From the IMG/VR virus record IMGVR_UViG_3300023257_000065, positions 1-36,051 of that record: a DNA stretch of 36,051 nucleotides; one strand, 5' to 3'. This DNA is from a virus. The notes under the pieces were generated by a model. The model had not been told where the DNA came from. It was given only the letters and a program-made list of their open reading frames with translations, and did not search any database. Positions 6,952 through 12,539 of the stretch are shown in pieces. The translations under genes and the position numbers were made by a program. How positions within the stretch are numbered: position 1 is the stretch's first letter; every line of letters begins with the position of its first letter.

Positions 6952-7185
6952 GTGACCATCAAAGTGACACTAGGAGCAGACCATCAAGGTCTGCCCTGCG
7001 TGGACTGGATTGACGGTACCGAGAGGTACTGGCTTCCCCTTTGGGAGGCAGTCAGCAAGTCCATCCAAGTCGACCCGGCCACACTGAGGCCCCACGTGGA
7101 CTTCTCGAGGCCGGCATTCCGCCGACTCCCAGCCTCCGTCCTCAAGAGGCTGATAGTCGTCATCCCACCTGGGCTCGTCCTGTAG
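6952..7185 (+). CDS. Small protein of unknown function (early cassette 4)
   Basis: 77 residues from GTG 6952. The N-terminus is beta-type ('TIKVTLGADHQGLPCVDW'), followed by 'RYWLPLWEAVSKSIQVD' and a basic, proline-containing end ('RPAFRRLPASVLKRLIVVIPPG'). Base use is more GC-rich than in the first two cassettes. It shares the repeated leader design with its upstream neighbours. No family recognised. Confidence 0.6.
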   Translation: MTIKVTLGADHQGLPCVDWIDGTERYWLPLWEAVSKSIQVDPATLRPHVDFSRPAFRRLPASVLKRLIVVIPPGLVL

Positions 7186-7210
7186 GCACAATGAAGTGCT
7201 ACCCGGGAGA

Positions 7211-7308
7211 AAGGAGGTGCCTTGCACCACCACAACCGAATATCCACAAAACTGAATAGCCGATGTTGAGCGAAGCCCATCAGATATACACACCTAGGAG
7301 GTGTATAC
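7211..7308 (+). promoter_or_regulatory. Leader with two masked ribosome binding sites and a tiny His-rich frame
   Basis: AAAGGAGGTGC at 7210-7220 is partly closed by GGTGC/GCACC around a CTT loop. Four bases behind the GGAGG a TTG (7222) opens a 15-codon frame with three adjacent His codons, ending at 7269. Further down AGGAGGTG at 7296-7303 lies in CACCT (7291-7295) / AGGTG (7299-7303), directly before the gene at 7309. A short peptide plus a masked downstream site is the layout of translational attenuators. This is a reading of the sequence, not a proven mechanism. Confidence 0.4.
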
Positions 7309-7770
7309 ATGGCTACGGCCAAGAAGGTAACATCGACACGCGTCCAGGAATTAGCCCCCGGGAACAACCACGAGGTACTGCTCGAGGAGGTTAGGGCAGG
7401 GGAGTGGGTGTCTCGGAAGGCATTCCAGAATGACTGTGGCATAGTTCCGGTCTGGGGCCAGCGCATGCTGTCCCAGGGTAGGAAGGGCATTGTCGCAGGC
7501 AAGTTGGAAGGTCGTTGGTTCGTCTCCAAGTACTTCGTGGAGAGGTACGCCAAGGAGATGGCCCAGAAGGATCTCCCGGGAATGCGGGCTACGGGCAACC
7601 ATGAGAAGCCGACCATCCGGGCGATCCGGATGGTGGGCAACATGGTGACCCAGGATGCTGACCTGGACGACACGGCGCGCGACGTCGTGTTGGAGCTGCT
7701 CCGGAAGTACAAGGAGCAGTACGACACTCGCCAGGAACTCCTGGAGGAGCTCGCCGAGCTGGACGCCTAG
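7309..7770 (+). CDS. Putative DNA-binding protein with excisionase-like helix-turn-helix
   Basis: 153 residues. Residues about 30-80 ('WVSRKAFQNDCGIVPVWGQRML' to 'WFVSKYFVERYAKEM') follow the pattern of an excisionase or MerR-like winged helix: helix-turn-helix, then a small beta hairpin, then a helix. The C-terminal part has 'DADLDDTARDVVLELLRKYKEQ', close to 'TDTDLDEEDRETAVAWLEV' of the gene at 13757-14266, so I regard the two as paralogues. Start ATG 7309 follows AGGAGGTG held in a hairpin. Likely a transcription regulator or DNA-architecture protein. The target is unknown. Confidence 0.65.
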   Translation: MATAKKVTSTRVQELAPGNNHEVLLEEVRAGEWVSRKAFQNDCGIVPVWGQRMLSQGRKGIVAGKLEGRWFVSKYFVERYAKEMAQKDLPGMRATGNHEKPTIRAIRMVGNMVTQDADLDDTARDVVLELLRKYKEQYDTRQELLEELAELDA

Positions 7771-7773
7771 CAA

Positions 7774-7821
7774 GCGTCGAGCAGTAGCACGCAGGGCTTC
7801 ACTTCGGTGGAGCCCTGACGC
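7774..7821 (+). promoter_or_regulatory. Stable UUCG-loop hairpin after the regulator gene
   Basis: AGGGCTTCAC (7793-7802) pairs with GTGGAGCCCT (7807-7816) around a TTCG tetraloop: 10 bp with one G-U. GCGTC (7774-7778) and GACGC (7817-7821) can close an outer stem. A T-run is missing, so a message-end or processing structure is more likely than a classical terminator. Confidence 0.65.
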
Positions 7822-7898
7822 TAATGCTTGACAACCGAATAGCAATGGATGCGGACCGCGCAGCGAGACAAGCCAACACCCGAAAGGAGGTGATGCAA

Positions 7899-8027
7899 AT
7901 GTTTCACGTGAGCGTAGGCAGCTACTTCGTAGTGCGGTCAGCCGATATCTTCTGGCTGATGGCCGTCTCGATAACCTTCCACGCACCAATCGTCCATACC
8001 TGGACTGGCGTGGAAGTCTGGAGGTAA
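7899..8027 (+). CDS. Small hydrophobic protein of unknown function
   Basis: 42 residues from ATG 7899, chosen because GAAAGGAGGTGATG (7882-7895) lies at the ideal distance. The frame is open upstream to 7824 but without such a site. The sequence is rich in Phe, Val and Trp ('YFVVRSADIFWLMAVSITFHAPIV') and could be one membrane-associated segment. Its stop codon lies inside the purine stretch GGAGGTAA, which may serve the next frame. Confidence 0.55.
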   Translation: MFHVSVGSYFVVRSADIFWLMAVSITFHAPIVHTWTGVEVWR

Positions 8028-8074
8028 CCATCGAAGCTAACGAACTGCTGGAAAGGCTACGCGGCCGCATCCAA

Positions 8075-8269
8075 GTGGTGCCCGGTTCCAAGGACCCCGC
8101 CAGAATCTTTTTGTACTCCTTGGGGCCACCTACAGTCGTTCCAACTTCTGGAGAGCTCCCTGCCTTGGTTACACAGAGGTATACGGAGGCTCCACACACA
8201 CCTAGATGCCGAGACTGGCTCGGCGGCCGCGATTCGATGCAGAAACTGGCAGAGAGGAGATGCAAGTGA
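8075..8269 (+). CDS. Small protein of unknown function, start unclear
   Basis: 64 residues from GTG 8075. No ribosome binding site precedes this GTG. The same frame is open upstream, and the 15 codons from 8030 read like protein ('EANELLERLRGRIQVVPG'). A GGAGGT at 8020-8025 lies four bases before an ATC at 8030, so start at a rare ATC codon, or coupling to the gene ending at 8027, is possible. The stop overlaps the ATG of the next gene (TGATG). Pro/Arg-rich C-terminus; no family recognised. Confidence 0.5.
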   Translation: MVPGSKDPARIFLYSLGPPTVVPTSGELPALVTQRYTEAPHTPRCRDWLGGRDSMQKLAERRCK

Positions 8270-8475
8270 TGAAGAAGGTAGGTAGGACGAAACGAGTATA
8301 CAACTCAGCAGCAAACCGCCGGAGGGCGACAGCACAGCTGATCCGGTACGGGAATAACTACTTCTTAGGGTTCCGAAACATATGTGACCCGCAGCAAGAG
8401 ATACCGATGCGATTTGGGCTCAGCTACGGAGTAGCTAGTTGGGTGGGCCCAGGCGAGGTGTTACAGAATGTGTGA
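8269..8475 (+). CDS. Small basic protein of unknown function
   Basis: 68 residues from ATG 8269, about nine bases behind AGGAG; another in-frame ATG lies at 8260. The N-terminus is strongly basic ('MKKVGRTKRVYNSAANRRRA'), followed by a beta-type segment ('YGNNYFLGFRNICDPQQEIPMRFGLSYG'). A nucleic-acid-binding role is possible from charge alone. Last gene before the AT-rich region. Confidence 0.55.
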   Translation: MKKVGRTKRVYNSAANRRRATAQLIRYGNNYFLGFRNICDPQQEIPMRFGLSYGVASWVGPGEVLQNV

Positions 8476-8494
8476 GAGCGTGACAAGAGGCCGT

Positions 8495-8524
8495 GGGAGT
8501 GGAGGGTAGTTGCCCCTCACTCCC
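8495..8524 (+). promoter_or_regulatory. GC-rich hairpin at the end of the early small-gene block
   Basis: GGGAGTG (8495-8501) pairs with CACTCCC (8518-8524), continued by GGG/CCC inside (8504-8506 with 8513-8515) around a 6-base loop. It lies 20 bases behind the stop at 8475. Only a weak T content follows, so it may end or stabilise the message rather than act as a textbook terminator. Confidence 0.55.
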
Positions 8525-8736
8525 GTACTCAAGGTTTCCAGTTGTATCAATATATATATATATATAATTTATATAAAAATATAATAATAATAATATATTA
8601 AGTATATCTAGAGGAGGCAAATCTCAATATATTGAGAAATATAAATAAGTATAAATATATATATATATAGCTTATCTTAAAATTCTCGTATTCTCGTATT
8701 TTATTATAAACGAGAGATCTCAATATCGCTTAGGCC

Positions 8737-8771
8737 ATGAGTCAGCAAAAACAGCTGTTTTCGCTACTCAT
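8737..8771. repeat. Long imperfect palindrome
   Basis: ATGAGT (8737-8742) pairs with ACTCAT (8766-8771), AGC with GCT (8744-8746 with 8763-8765), and AAAACAG with CTGTTTT (8748-8754 with 8755-8761). The centre is CAGCTG with no loop. This suits a site for a dimeric DNA-binding protein better than an RNA hairpin. Confidence 0.65.
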
Positions 8772-8871
8772 TGGTACCCGATCGGAGACCCAAAACAACA
8801 AACCCTCGAGCTTATACAACACTACAAGTATTCTCACTTATAATGTTCTACGAAAAGCTACCAAGAACCGG

Positions 8872-8917
8872 GCTACATTGTGGTCACGTTGTGGACACGT
8901 TGCTACCACAATGTAGC
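8872..8917. repeat. 13-bp inverted repeat with inner direct repeat, upstream of a promoter
   Basis: GCTACATTGTGGT (8872-8884) and its exact reverse complement (8905-8917) flank two copies of CACGTTG separated by four bases. The element ends 45 bases before the -35 box at 8962. It could be an operator for the small-gene operon that follows, or part of an origin. Confidence 0.65.
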
Positions 8918-8961
8918 TGGGAAAGAGAGGAGGGAAACCCTGCCACGCACCAAAGAGAGAC

Positions 8962-8990
8962 TTGATTTTTTCGCGGTTCTGTGTTATAAT
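8962..8990 (+). promoter_or_regulatory. Promoter P1 of the repeated type
   Basis: -35 TTGATT (8962-8967), 17 bases, -10 TATAAT (8985-8990), preceded by AAAGAGAGAC and with TGTGT in front of the -10. The same composite occurs at 13110 and 17638, and a close relative at 13660. It drives the gene starting at 9011. Confidence 0.85.
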
Positions 8991-9010
8991 TAGATAGAAA
9001 GGAGATTAGG

Positions 9011-9304
9011 ATGTGTAACCAAGAAGGCAATAACCTGGTGGAACGACTACAGCAAGCCATAGTAGCAAGCGATACCGCCGCGCGGATAACGGAGGAGCCC
9101 GTCGTGATCGATGAAGCTGCGACGCGCACACGCAAGTACTTCGGAGTGTCCCGTTGGGAGGCCTTCCGAGATGGAGACGAGGACCCAGAGGTGGATAGGT
9201 ACCACGTAATCCAATGGCAGCTATCCGCAATGTTCCTCGCACTCCAGGTATGCAGCGAGTTCAAAGAGGAGCTCGAGAGGCTCCTTAGTAATCCGCCAGC
9301 GTAG
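9011..9304 (+). CDS. Small acidic protein of unknown function
   Basis: 97 residues, start supported by AGAAAGGAGA nine bases upstream. Mostly helical and acidic, with 'VERLQQAIVASDTAARI' at the N-terminus, a conserved-looking core 'YFGVSRWEAFRDG' and a C-terminal helix ('FLALQVCSEFKEELERLL'). It is the first gene after promoter P1, a place where phages often carry host-takeover or anti-defence proteins. No family recognised. Confidence 0.6.
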   Translation: MCNQEGNNLVERLQQAIVASDTAARITEEPVVIDEAATRTRKYFGVSRWEAFRDGDEDPEVDRYHVIQWQLSAMFLALQVCSEFKEELERLLSNPPA

Positions 9305-9346
9305 GTACCTAGTAATGAATCACAAGGAAAGGGAGGGTAACGCAAG

Positions 9347-9550
9347 ATGCCTATCAAGTTAAAGGGAGGAAGGCTCGTTATTGGGTTCTTCGAAGGAGAA
9401 CGTGAAGAGGATGGAGCATACATCTACTGCTACGATACTGTCGAGGAAGACGATCACTGGCAGCTGATGCTCCCTCGAATTCGAATTGATCTCCCACGGC
9501 TCTACATACGTGGGAAGAAAGCAAAAGGAGGTAGCAATGCTGCAGGATGA
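9347..9550 (+). CDS. Small protein of unknown function
   Basis: 67 residues from ATG 9347 behind a GGGAGG stretch. Beta-type segments ('KLKGGRLVIGFFEGE', 'GAYIYCYDTVEEDDHW', 'RIRIDLPRLYIRG') suggest a small beta fold. Its last 14 bases overlap the start of the next gene, whose ribosome binding site lies inside this one. No family recognised. Confidence 0.55.
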   Translation: MPIKLKGGRLVIGFFEGEREEDGAYIYCYDTVEEDDHWQLMLPRIRIDLPRLYIRGKKAKGGSNAAG

Positions 9551-9875
9551 AGTCAAGGTAGTTGAGTTGGGGATGGATAAGATCGTGGATATAAACATAC
9601 TCCTCGATCTCATTGAGGTGTACGCCAAGAACATCGAGAACGACATCAAGGACCTCAAAGTGCAATCACACATTGAGGGAGACGTCGATGGAACAGCGTT
9701 CACGATCCTGTCATGGCCGGACCTCGAGGAGACCATCGAAGAGGTCTTCGTTGCAATCCACCGCAGCAGGGATGGTCTGGTTGAGCGGGCACTCGATGTG
9801 GGTCGACAAGATCGAGTCAACACTGCTAAGGGCCTACGACCTAGGCTCAGAGAGGAAGGTGATCTCGGATCATGA
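9537..9875 (+). CDS. Small helical acidic protein of unknown function
   Basis: 112 residues from ATG 9537, six bases behind AAAGGAGG. The N-terminal two thirds ('KIVDINILLDLIEVYAKNIENDIKDLKVQ') are helical. The last 40 residues are Arg/Asp-rich and less protein-like, and the other frame over 9790-9870 also reads well. I keep this frame because its TGA overlaps the ATG of the next gene (ATGA), the spacing used by many neighbours. A frame change near 9780 cannot be excluded. Confidence 0.5.
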   Translation: MLQDEVKVVELGMDKIVDINILLDLIEVYAKNIENDIKDLKVQSHIEGDVDGTAFTILSWPDLEETIEEVFVAIHRSRDGLVERALDVGRQDRVNTAKGLRPRLREEGDLGS

Positions 9876-10117
9876 TGTCACTAGAGGAGCTGCAAGAGCA
9901 GGAGGACTGGCACGTTAGCGAGTTCATCGAGAGGATCATGCGCATCCTAATGGACTAGGAACACATCCGCCACGGGATCGCTATCCAGTTTGCTGAGGAC
10001 AGAGAGGTGGACTATGAGATGATCGCGCAGGCTGGAGAGGAGGAGTGGGACAACCCCACGGATCTGCAAGCAGCGTGGCTCCGCAGGCACATCATGAACG
10101 TAATAGAGAACTACTAG
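9872..10117 (+). pseudogene. Small gene interrupted by an in-frame TAG
   Basis: From ATG 9872 (overlapping the previous stop) the frame codes 28 residues ('MMSLEELQEQEDWHVSEF'), reaches TAG at 9956-9958, then continues in the same frame for 52 more protein-like codons ('EHIRHGIAIQFAEDREVD', 'EEWDNPTDLQAAWLRRHI') to TAG at 10115-10117. Charge, helix pattern and codon choice are alike on both sides. The break could be a nonsense mutation, a sequencing error, stop-codon readthrough, or two separate genes, the second using GTG near 10006. Many neighbouring genes also end in TAG, so general recoding of TAG is unlikely. Confidence 0.5.
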
Positions 10118-10136
10118 GAGAGGAGAGTAACGAAAG

Positions 10137-10220
10137 ATGATAGGCAGAGTACTTAGGGTGACGAGAATAACGAGCGCGGCGAGTCGGAATGTCAACACCG
10201 TACTAGAAAACTATTTGTAG
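10137..10220 (+). CDS. 27-residue basic peptide
   Basis: ATG 10137 lies behind GAGAGGAGAG with usual spacing and the frame ends at 10220. The peptide ('MIGRVLRVTRITSAASR' and onwards) is basic in its first half. Its stop TAG is part of the ribosome binding site of the next gene. Too short for a family call; support is the tight spacing in a run of small genes. Confidence 0.4.
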   Translation: MIGRVLRVTRITSAASRNVNTVLENYL

Positions 10221-10229
10221 GAGGTATAC

Positions 10230-10334
10230 ATGGAAGAACTATTTCTCGCGATAGCGTGGGCAATGGGCGTAGTTGGGGCTTCAATACTGGTGTACTCCGT
10301 GTTCGTGATAATTATGTGGAAGGTAGAGGAGTAA
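10230..10334 (+). CDS. 34-residue single-helix membrane protein
   Basis: ATG 10230 is seven bases behind AGGAGG. Residues about 5-30 ('LFLAIAWAMGVVGASILVYS' and onwards) form one strongly hydrophobic helix, ended by charged residues 'KVEE'. Similar short membrane proteins lie at 10706 and 10848. Roles could include membrane-based superinfection exclusion or lysis control; nothing here decides. Confidence 0.6.
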   Translation: MEELFLAIAWAMGVVGASILVYSVFVIIMWKVEE

Positions 10335-10369
10335 TCATAGCGGTCCCGCAACGAGAGTATGAGACGGAG

Positions 10370-10681
10370 ATGCGTAAGACAGAGTTACTTAAGGTAAAGA
10401 CGATCGAGATCACCACGATGCGGAAGGTGATCTCAAGACAGTTGAGGAGCATCAATACCTATCATGGCGATGAGATCGGCACCCTCATCCCGCTGGGGTG
10501 GGCAAAGACCGAGGCGGCAAGGGGTGGAGGACCTCTCGACAAGGTAGTACTCCTTCGTACTGAGAGCGGAGAGATCATCTGGTTCTCAGACTATTCGTGT
10601 ACACTGACCGAGACCGACAAGCAACATCGAGTGATCTGGACACCGACTAATGCACCGCTAGACCAGATCTTCATAGTATGA
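10370..10681 (+). CDS. Small protein of unknown function, start uncertain
   Basis: 103 residues from ATG 10370. The frame is open upstream through the previous gene, and 'VIIAVPQREYETEM' before this ATG also looks protein-like. A start near 10330 would be closer to the purine stretch AGGTAGAGGAG, but no standard start codon is there. The body has 'TTMRKVISRQLRSINTYHG', 'LIPLGWAKTEAARGGG' and 'KVVLLRTESGEIIWFSDYS', a mixed alpha-beta protein. No family recognised. Confidence 0.55.
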   Translation: MRKTELLKVKTIEITTMRKVISRQLRSINTYHGDEIGTLIPLGWAKTEAARGGGPLDKVVLLRTESGEIIWFSDYSCTLTETDKQHRVIWTPTNAPLDQIFIV

Positions 10682-10705
10682 AGGGAGAGGGAGGAGGAAA
10701 GGAGA

Positions 10706-10813
10706 ATGTACGAACCGCCCGAAAACGCTAGAATAGGTGAGATGATCTTACTTGTACTAGCCATTGGGGTTATTGGGGCAGCGTTTCTTTGCATCATCAC
10801 AACGTTCTTGTGA
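10706..10813 (+). CDS. 35-residue single-helix membrane protein
   Basis: ATG 10706 follows AAAGGAG by two bases after a long purine run. Residues about 12-35 ('EMILLVLAIGVIGAAFLCII') form one transmembrane helix reaching the C-terminus, with a short polar N-terminus. Second of three such genes in a row. Confidence 0.55.
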   Translation: MYEPPENARIGEMILLVLAIGVIGAAFLCIITTFL

Positions 10814-10847
10814 TTACAAGTAGTGGGAGGGTGGGGAAAGGAGAAAC

Positions 10848-10982
10848 ATGGAGGGCGTAGGTGTTGTTAGTATCGTAGGTGCTATAGCCTTTGCGGTACT
10901 ATGTTGGAGACTGCGCGAGCTCATACGCTGGGCGAACGAGGACACACCGGACGAGGTCGGAAAGTATCTAGACCATAGCTAG
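10848..10982 (+). CDS. 44-residue membrane-anchored protein
   Basis: ATG 10848 is five bases behind AAAGGAG. An N-terminal hydrophobic helix ('VGVVSIVGAIAFAVLCW') is followed by a charged tail ('RLRELIRWANEDTPDEVGKYL') that would face the cytoplasm under the positive-inside rule. Third of three adjacent tiny membrane genes. Confidence 0.55.
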   Translation: MEGVGVVSIVGAIAFAVLCWRLRELIRWANEDTPDEVGKYLDHS

Positions 10983-11003
10983 CGGTAGAGAAAGGAGATA
11001 TAC

Positions 11004-11246
11004 ATGTCGACGCTTATACTAACGGAGTATGAGGTTCACGACCTAGCATCGGAGCTACACGCGAAGCTAAGTCAAACTGGAGAGGGTGAGCGTGTCGACC
11101 AGATAGAGATTCACCCAGACGAGGGTCGCGTATTTCCGATACCACGAGAGGAGTTCAAGGTGTGTGAGGATCTGTTGTTTGCCATCAAGGTCCTCGTTGC
11201 TCACCTGGACGCCGAGATCCATGATGTTGCAGGGTACACCTGCTAA
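11004..11246 (+). CDS. Small acidic protein of unknown function
   Basis: 80 residues, start supported by AGAAAGGAGA. A helical N-terminus ('LTEYEVHDLASELHAKL'), a short strand-turn region ('QIEIHPDEGRVFPIPREEF') and a C-terminal helix ('CEDLLFAIKVLVAHLDAEI'). No motif known to me. Confidence 0.6.
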   Translation: MSTLILTEYEVHDLASELHAKLSQTGEGERVDQIEIHPDEGRVFPIPREEFKVCEDLLFAIKVLVAHLDAEIHDVAGYTC

Positions 11247-11283
11247 GTACCCACTAAGGGCTAATCAAGAGAGGAGTAATACA

Positions 11284-11799
11284 ATGAACAAACTCGTATT
11301 AGGACCAGAGGTACTAAGAGAAAAAGATAGCGCCCTTAATGAACTGCACACTCGGTTCAGCATTGGGCAACTCGTCGATGCCGTAGCTCACTACGGTTAT
11401 GGGAACGGGGAAGAGTTCTTCGACTGGCTCGTACAGAACGGAGCCGACGACGACGGAGCGCAGGATACCGTAGACGCACTTCGACATGCTCTAGCCCATA
11501 AGATCCCAGTACCGATGATAGAGTACATGCTCTTGCGAGGACCGTGGCTGCACGCAGAGTCTCAGACCGCATCACCGGTTGCAGAGCAGGGCCTGTCCTC
11601 CGCCGTAATCGAGGACGCCTCCCGCATCCCGAAGTCCGGGTTCTCCTTGGGAAGGCACGCGGAGGTTCCCTCACCAAGTTACATAGCTGGGGTCCTGAGA
11701 GCACTTTGTAGGCCGATGTTGCCCACGTACGGTATCACGGCGCAAGAGGTCTCGGATGCTGTATGGTATAACGTCATTCGAATTGAGCCAGCACAATGA
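11284..11799 (+). CDS. Protein of unknown function, 171 residues
   Basis: ATG 11284 lies behind GAGAGGAG at normal distance; the open frame upstream to 11164 overlaps the previous gene and is not needed. The first half contains 'SIGQLVDAVAHYGYGNGEEFFDWLVQNG', which predicts helices, followed by 'QDTVDALRHALAHKIPVPMIE'. A Pro/Ser-rich middle leads to a C-terminal helical part ('SYIAGVLRALCRPMLP'). Its TGA overlaps the next ATG. No family recognised. Confidence 0.6.
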   Translation: MNKLVLGPEVLREKDSALNELHTRFSIGQLVDAVAHYGYGNGEEFFDWLVQNGADDDGAQDTVDALRHALAHKIPVPMIEYMLLRGPWLHAESQTASPVAEQGLSSAVIEDASRIPKSGFSLGRHAEVPSPSYIAGVLRALCRPMLPTYGITAQEVSDAVWYNVIRIEPAQ

Positions 11800-11894
11800 A
11801 GGTACAGGTGAAGGTGGAGGAGGGAGTTATGGATGTTGAAATGGTTTGGTTTGCATCGACTGAAGGTCTAAGTAAGGAGGAAGGGTCAACATGA
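11796..11894 (+). CDS. 32-residue protein, translationally coupled
   Basis: ATG 11796 overlaps the stop of the upstream gene (ATGA) and its own TGA overlaps the ATG of the downstream gene (ATGA). The acidic peptide has a strand-like start ('MKVQVKVEEGVMDVEMVWF'). The double 4-base overlap is the main support. Confidence 0.5.
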   Translation: MKVQVKVEEGVMDVEMVWFASTEGLSKEEGST

Positions 11895-12151
11895 GGTTAC
11901 TATTCTTTCACGGCATGGGAGGGAGGAACTCTCCCCACGTTGAGCATGACGTCAAGTTCGACGGCGACGTTACGAGTGAGACGAAGCAGCATCACATCAG
12001 TAACGTCGACGTTGAAGATGGTGAGGTAACCATCTACACCTCTCCGGAGTCTCGACAAGGCAGGGAGTGCTGGTACTTCACTCTCACTGAGGACGAGATG
12101 CATCTACTCTTCACGATGTACCAAGGAGCTAAAGTCGGGGGAGGGGGATAG
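11891..12151 (+). CDS. Small protein of unknown function
   Basis: 86 residues, start overlapping the previous stop and preceded by AAGGAGGAAGG. Beta-type strands ('RLLFFHGMGG', 'HHISNVDVEDGEVTIYTS', 'CWYFTLTEDEMHLLF') end in a Gly-rich tail coded by the purine run that serves as the ribosome binding site of the next gene. No family recognised. Confidence 0.6.
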   Translation: MRLLFFHGMGGRNSPHVEHDVKFDGDVTSETKQHHISNVDVEDGEVTIYTSPESRQGRECWYFTLTEDEMHLLFTMYQGAKVGGGG

Positions 12152-12387
12152 TGGAATATCCTGACGAATATCTAGGGCCTCCGCCGCCGGAGTATTTGGA
12201 GAAGCTGGAACAGGAGCGGGACGAGGCCCGCGAGTGGGCTAGCCGTATGATGCGGTGGGGCAAGAGGAAGAAGAAATGGGAGCGGGTATACAAGCATCGA
12301 GCAGAGAGGAGATTGAGGCAAATCTCCTCTCTGCAGGCGGAACTGGTTGCGCTCAAAGCAAAACGGTGTGAGACGTGCAAGAGTTAG
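12151..12387 (+). CDS. Small coiled-coil protein with C-terminal CxxC
   Basis: 78 residues from GTG 12151, overlapping the previous stop by one base (TAGTG). A Pro-rich start ('YLGPPPPEYLEKLEQERDEA') passes into a long basic helix predicted to form a coiled coil ('KKWERVYKHRAERRL', 'LQAELVALKAK') and ends with 'RCETCKS', a single CxxC. Such proteins often dimerise and bind nucleic acid; no function is proven. A 14-bp hairpin lies within its 3' half. Confidence 0.6.
   Translation: MEYPDEYLGPPPPEYLEKLEQERDEAREWASRMMRWGKRKKKWERVYKHRAERRLRQISSLQAELVALKAKRCETCKS
12301..12334 (+). repeat. 14-bp perfect hairpin inside a coding sequence
   Basis: GCAGAGAGGAGATT (12301-12314) pairs without mismatch with 12321-12334 around a 6-base loop. 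It codes 'AERRLRQISSLQA' in the 12151-12387 gene. AGAGGAG inside the left arm looks like a ribosome binding site that the structure would hide. Confidence 0.7.
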
Positions 12388-12405
12388 GTACCTAGACCAG
12401 GTAAA

Positions 12406-12445
12406 GGCTCAGGTAGAGGAAGGAGATAGCTGTGCGCCCTGAGCC
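12406..12445 (+). promoter_or_regulatory. Inverted repeat enclosing a ribosome binding site and GTG start
   Basis: GGCTCAGG (12406-12413) pairs with CCTGAGCC (12438-12445). AAGGAGA and the GTG at 12432 lie between the arms, so the start would be enclosed in the loop or lower stem. CCCCAT and ATGGGG near 12480-12501 form a second stem before the next gene. Confidence 0.5.
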
Positions 12446-12539
12446 GGGTGGGAAAGCCCATAAACCAAATACATATTGCCCCATAGCGAGCCTTGCATGG
12501 GGTCCCAAAACGAAAGGAAGGTGGTGCAATGCCAGGTAA
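12432..12539 (+). CDS. Possible 35-residue protein
   Basis: GTG 12432 follows AAGGAGATAGCT. The frame ('MRPEPGGKAHKPNTYCPIA', then 'GPKTKGRWCNAR') ends at 12539, overlapping the next gene start by 11 bases. The peptide is basic with two Cys. It may be a leader whose translation opens the downstream start. Support is only the ribosome binding site and the overlap. Confidence 0.35.
   Translation: MRPEPGGKAHKPNTYCPIASLAWGPKTKGRWCNAR

Larger units (their letters stand above)
8525..8961. other. AT-rich, palindrome-rich non-coding region, origin candidate
   Basis: The stretch 8476-9010 has no convincing gene. From about 8545 to 8715 it is nearly all A and T, with alternating TA runs. It contains the perfect 16-base palindrome TCTCAATATATTGAGA (8622-8637), a second copy of ATCTCAATAT near 8717, and tandem ATTCTCGT near 8683-8700. 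Two larger dyads follow (8737-8771 and 8872-8917), then a promoter. A melt-prone core flanked by repeats and dyads is typical of replication origins and of regulatory switch regions. A named initiator site is not recognisable. Confidence 0.5.

Noticed and set aside
6984-7727. 247-codon open frame on the minus strand
   Set aside because: It mirrors two plus-strand genes with good starts, has no ribosome binding site and a Ser/Arg-rich shadow composition.
7351-8265. 304-codon open frame on the minus strand
   Set aside because: Antisense shadow of the 7309, 7899 and 8075 genes; composition (Arg, Ser, Leu, Pro) is not protein-like and there is no start signal.
8771-8965. 64-codon plus-strand frame within the AT/palindrome region
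   Set aside because: No ribosome binding site, starts at TTG, crosses the 8872-8917 inverted repeat and ends in the promoter.
8884-9423. 179-codon open frame on the minus strand across promoter P1
   Set aside because: It lies antisense to the 9011 gene and over the promoter; Ser/Thr/Leu-rich shadow.
9613-9918. Alternative frame over the 9537-9875 gene
   Set aside because: Its end reads well, but it has no start signal, and the 9537 frame has a good site and a coupled stop at 9875. A frame change is noted under that gene.
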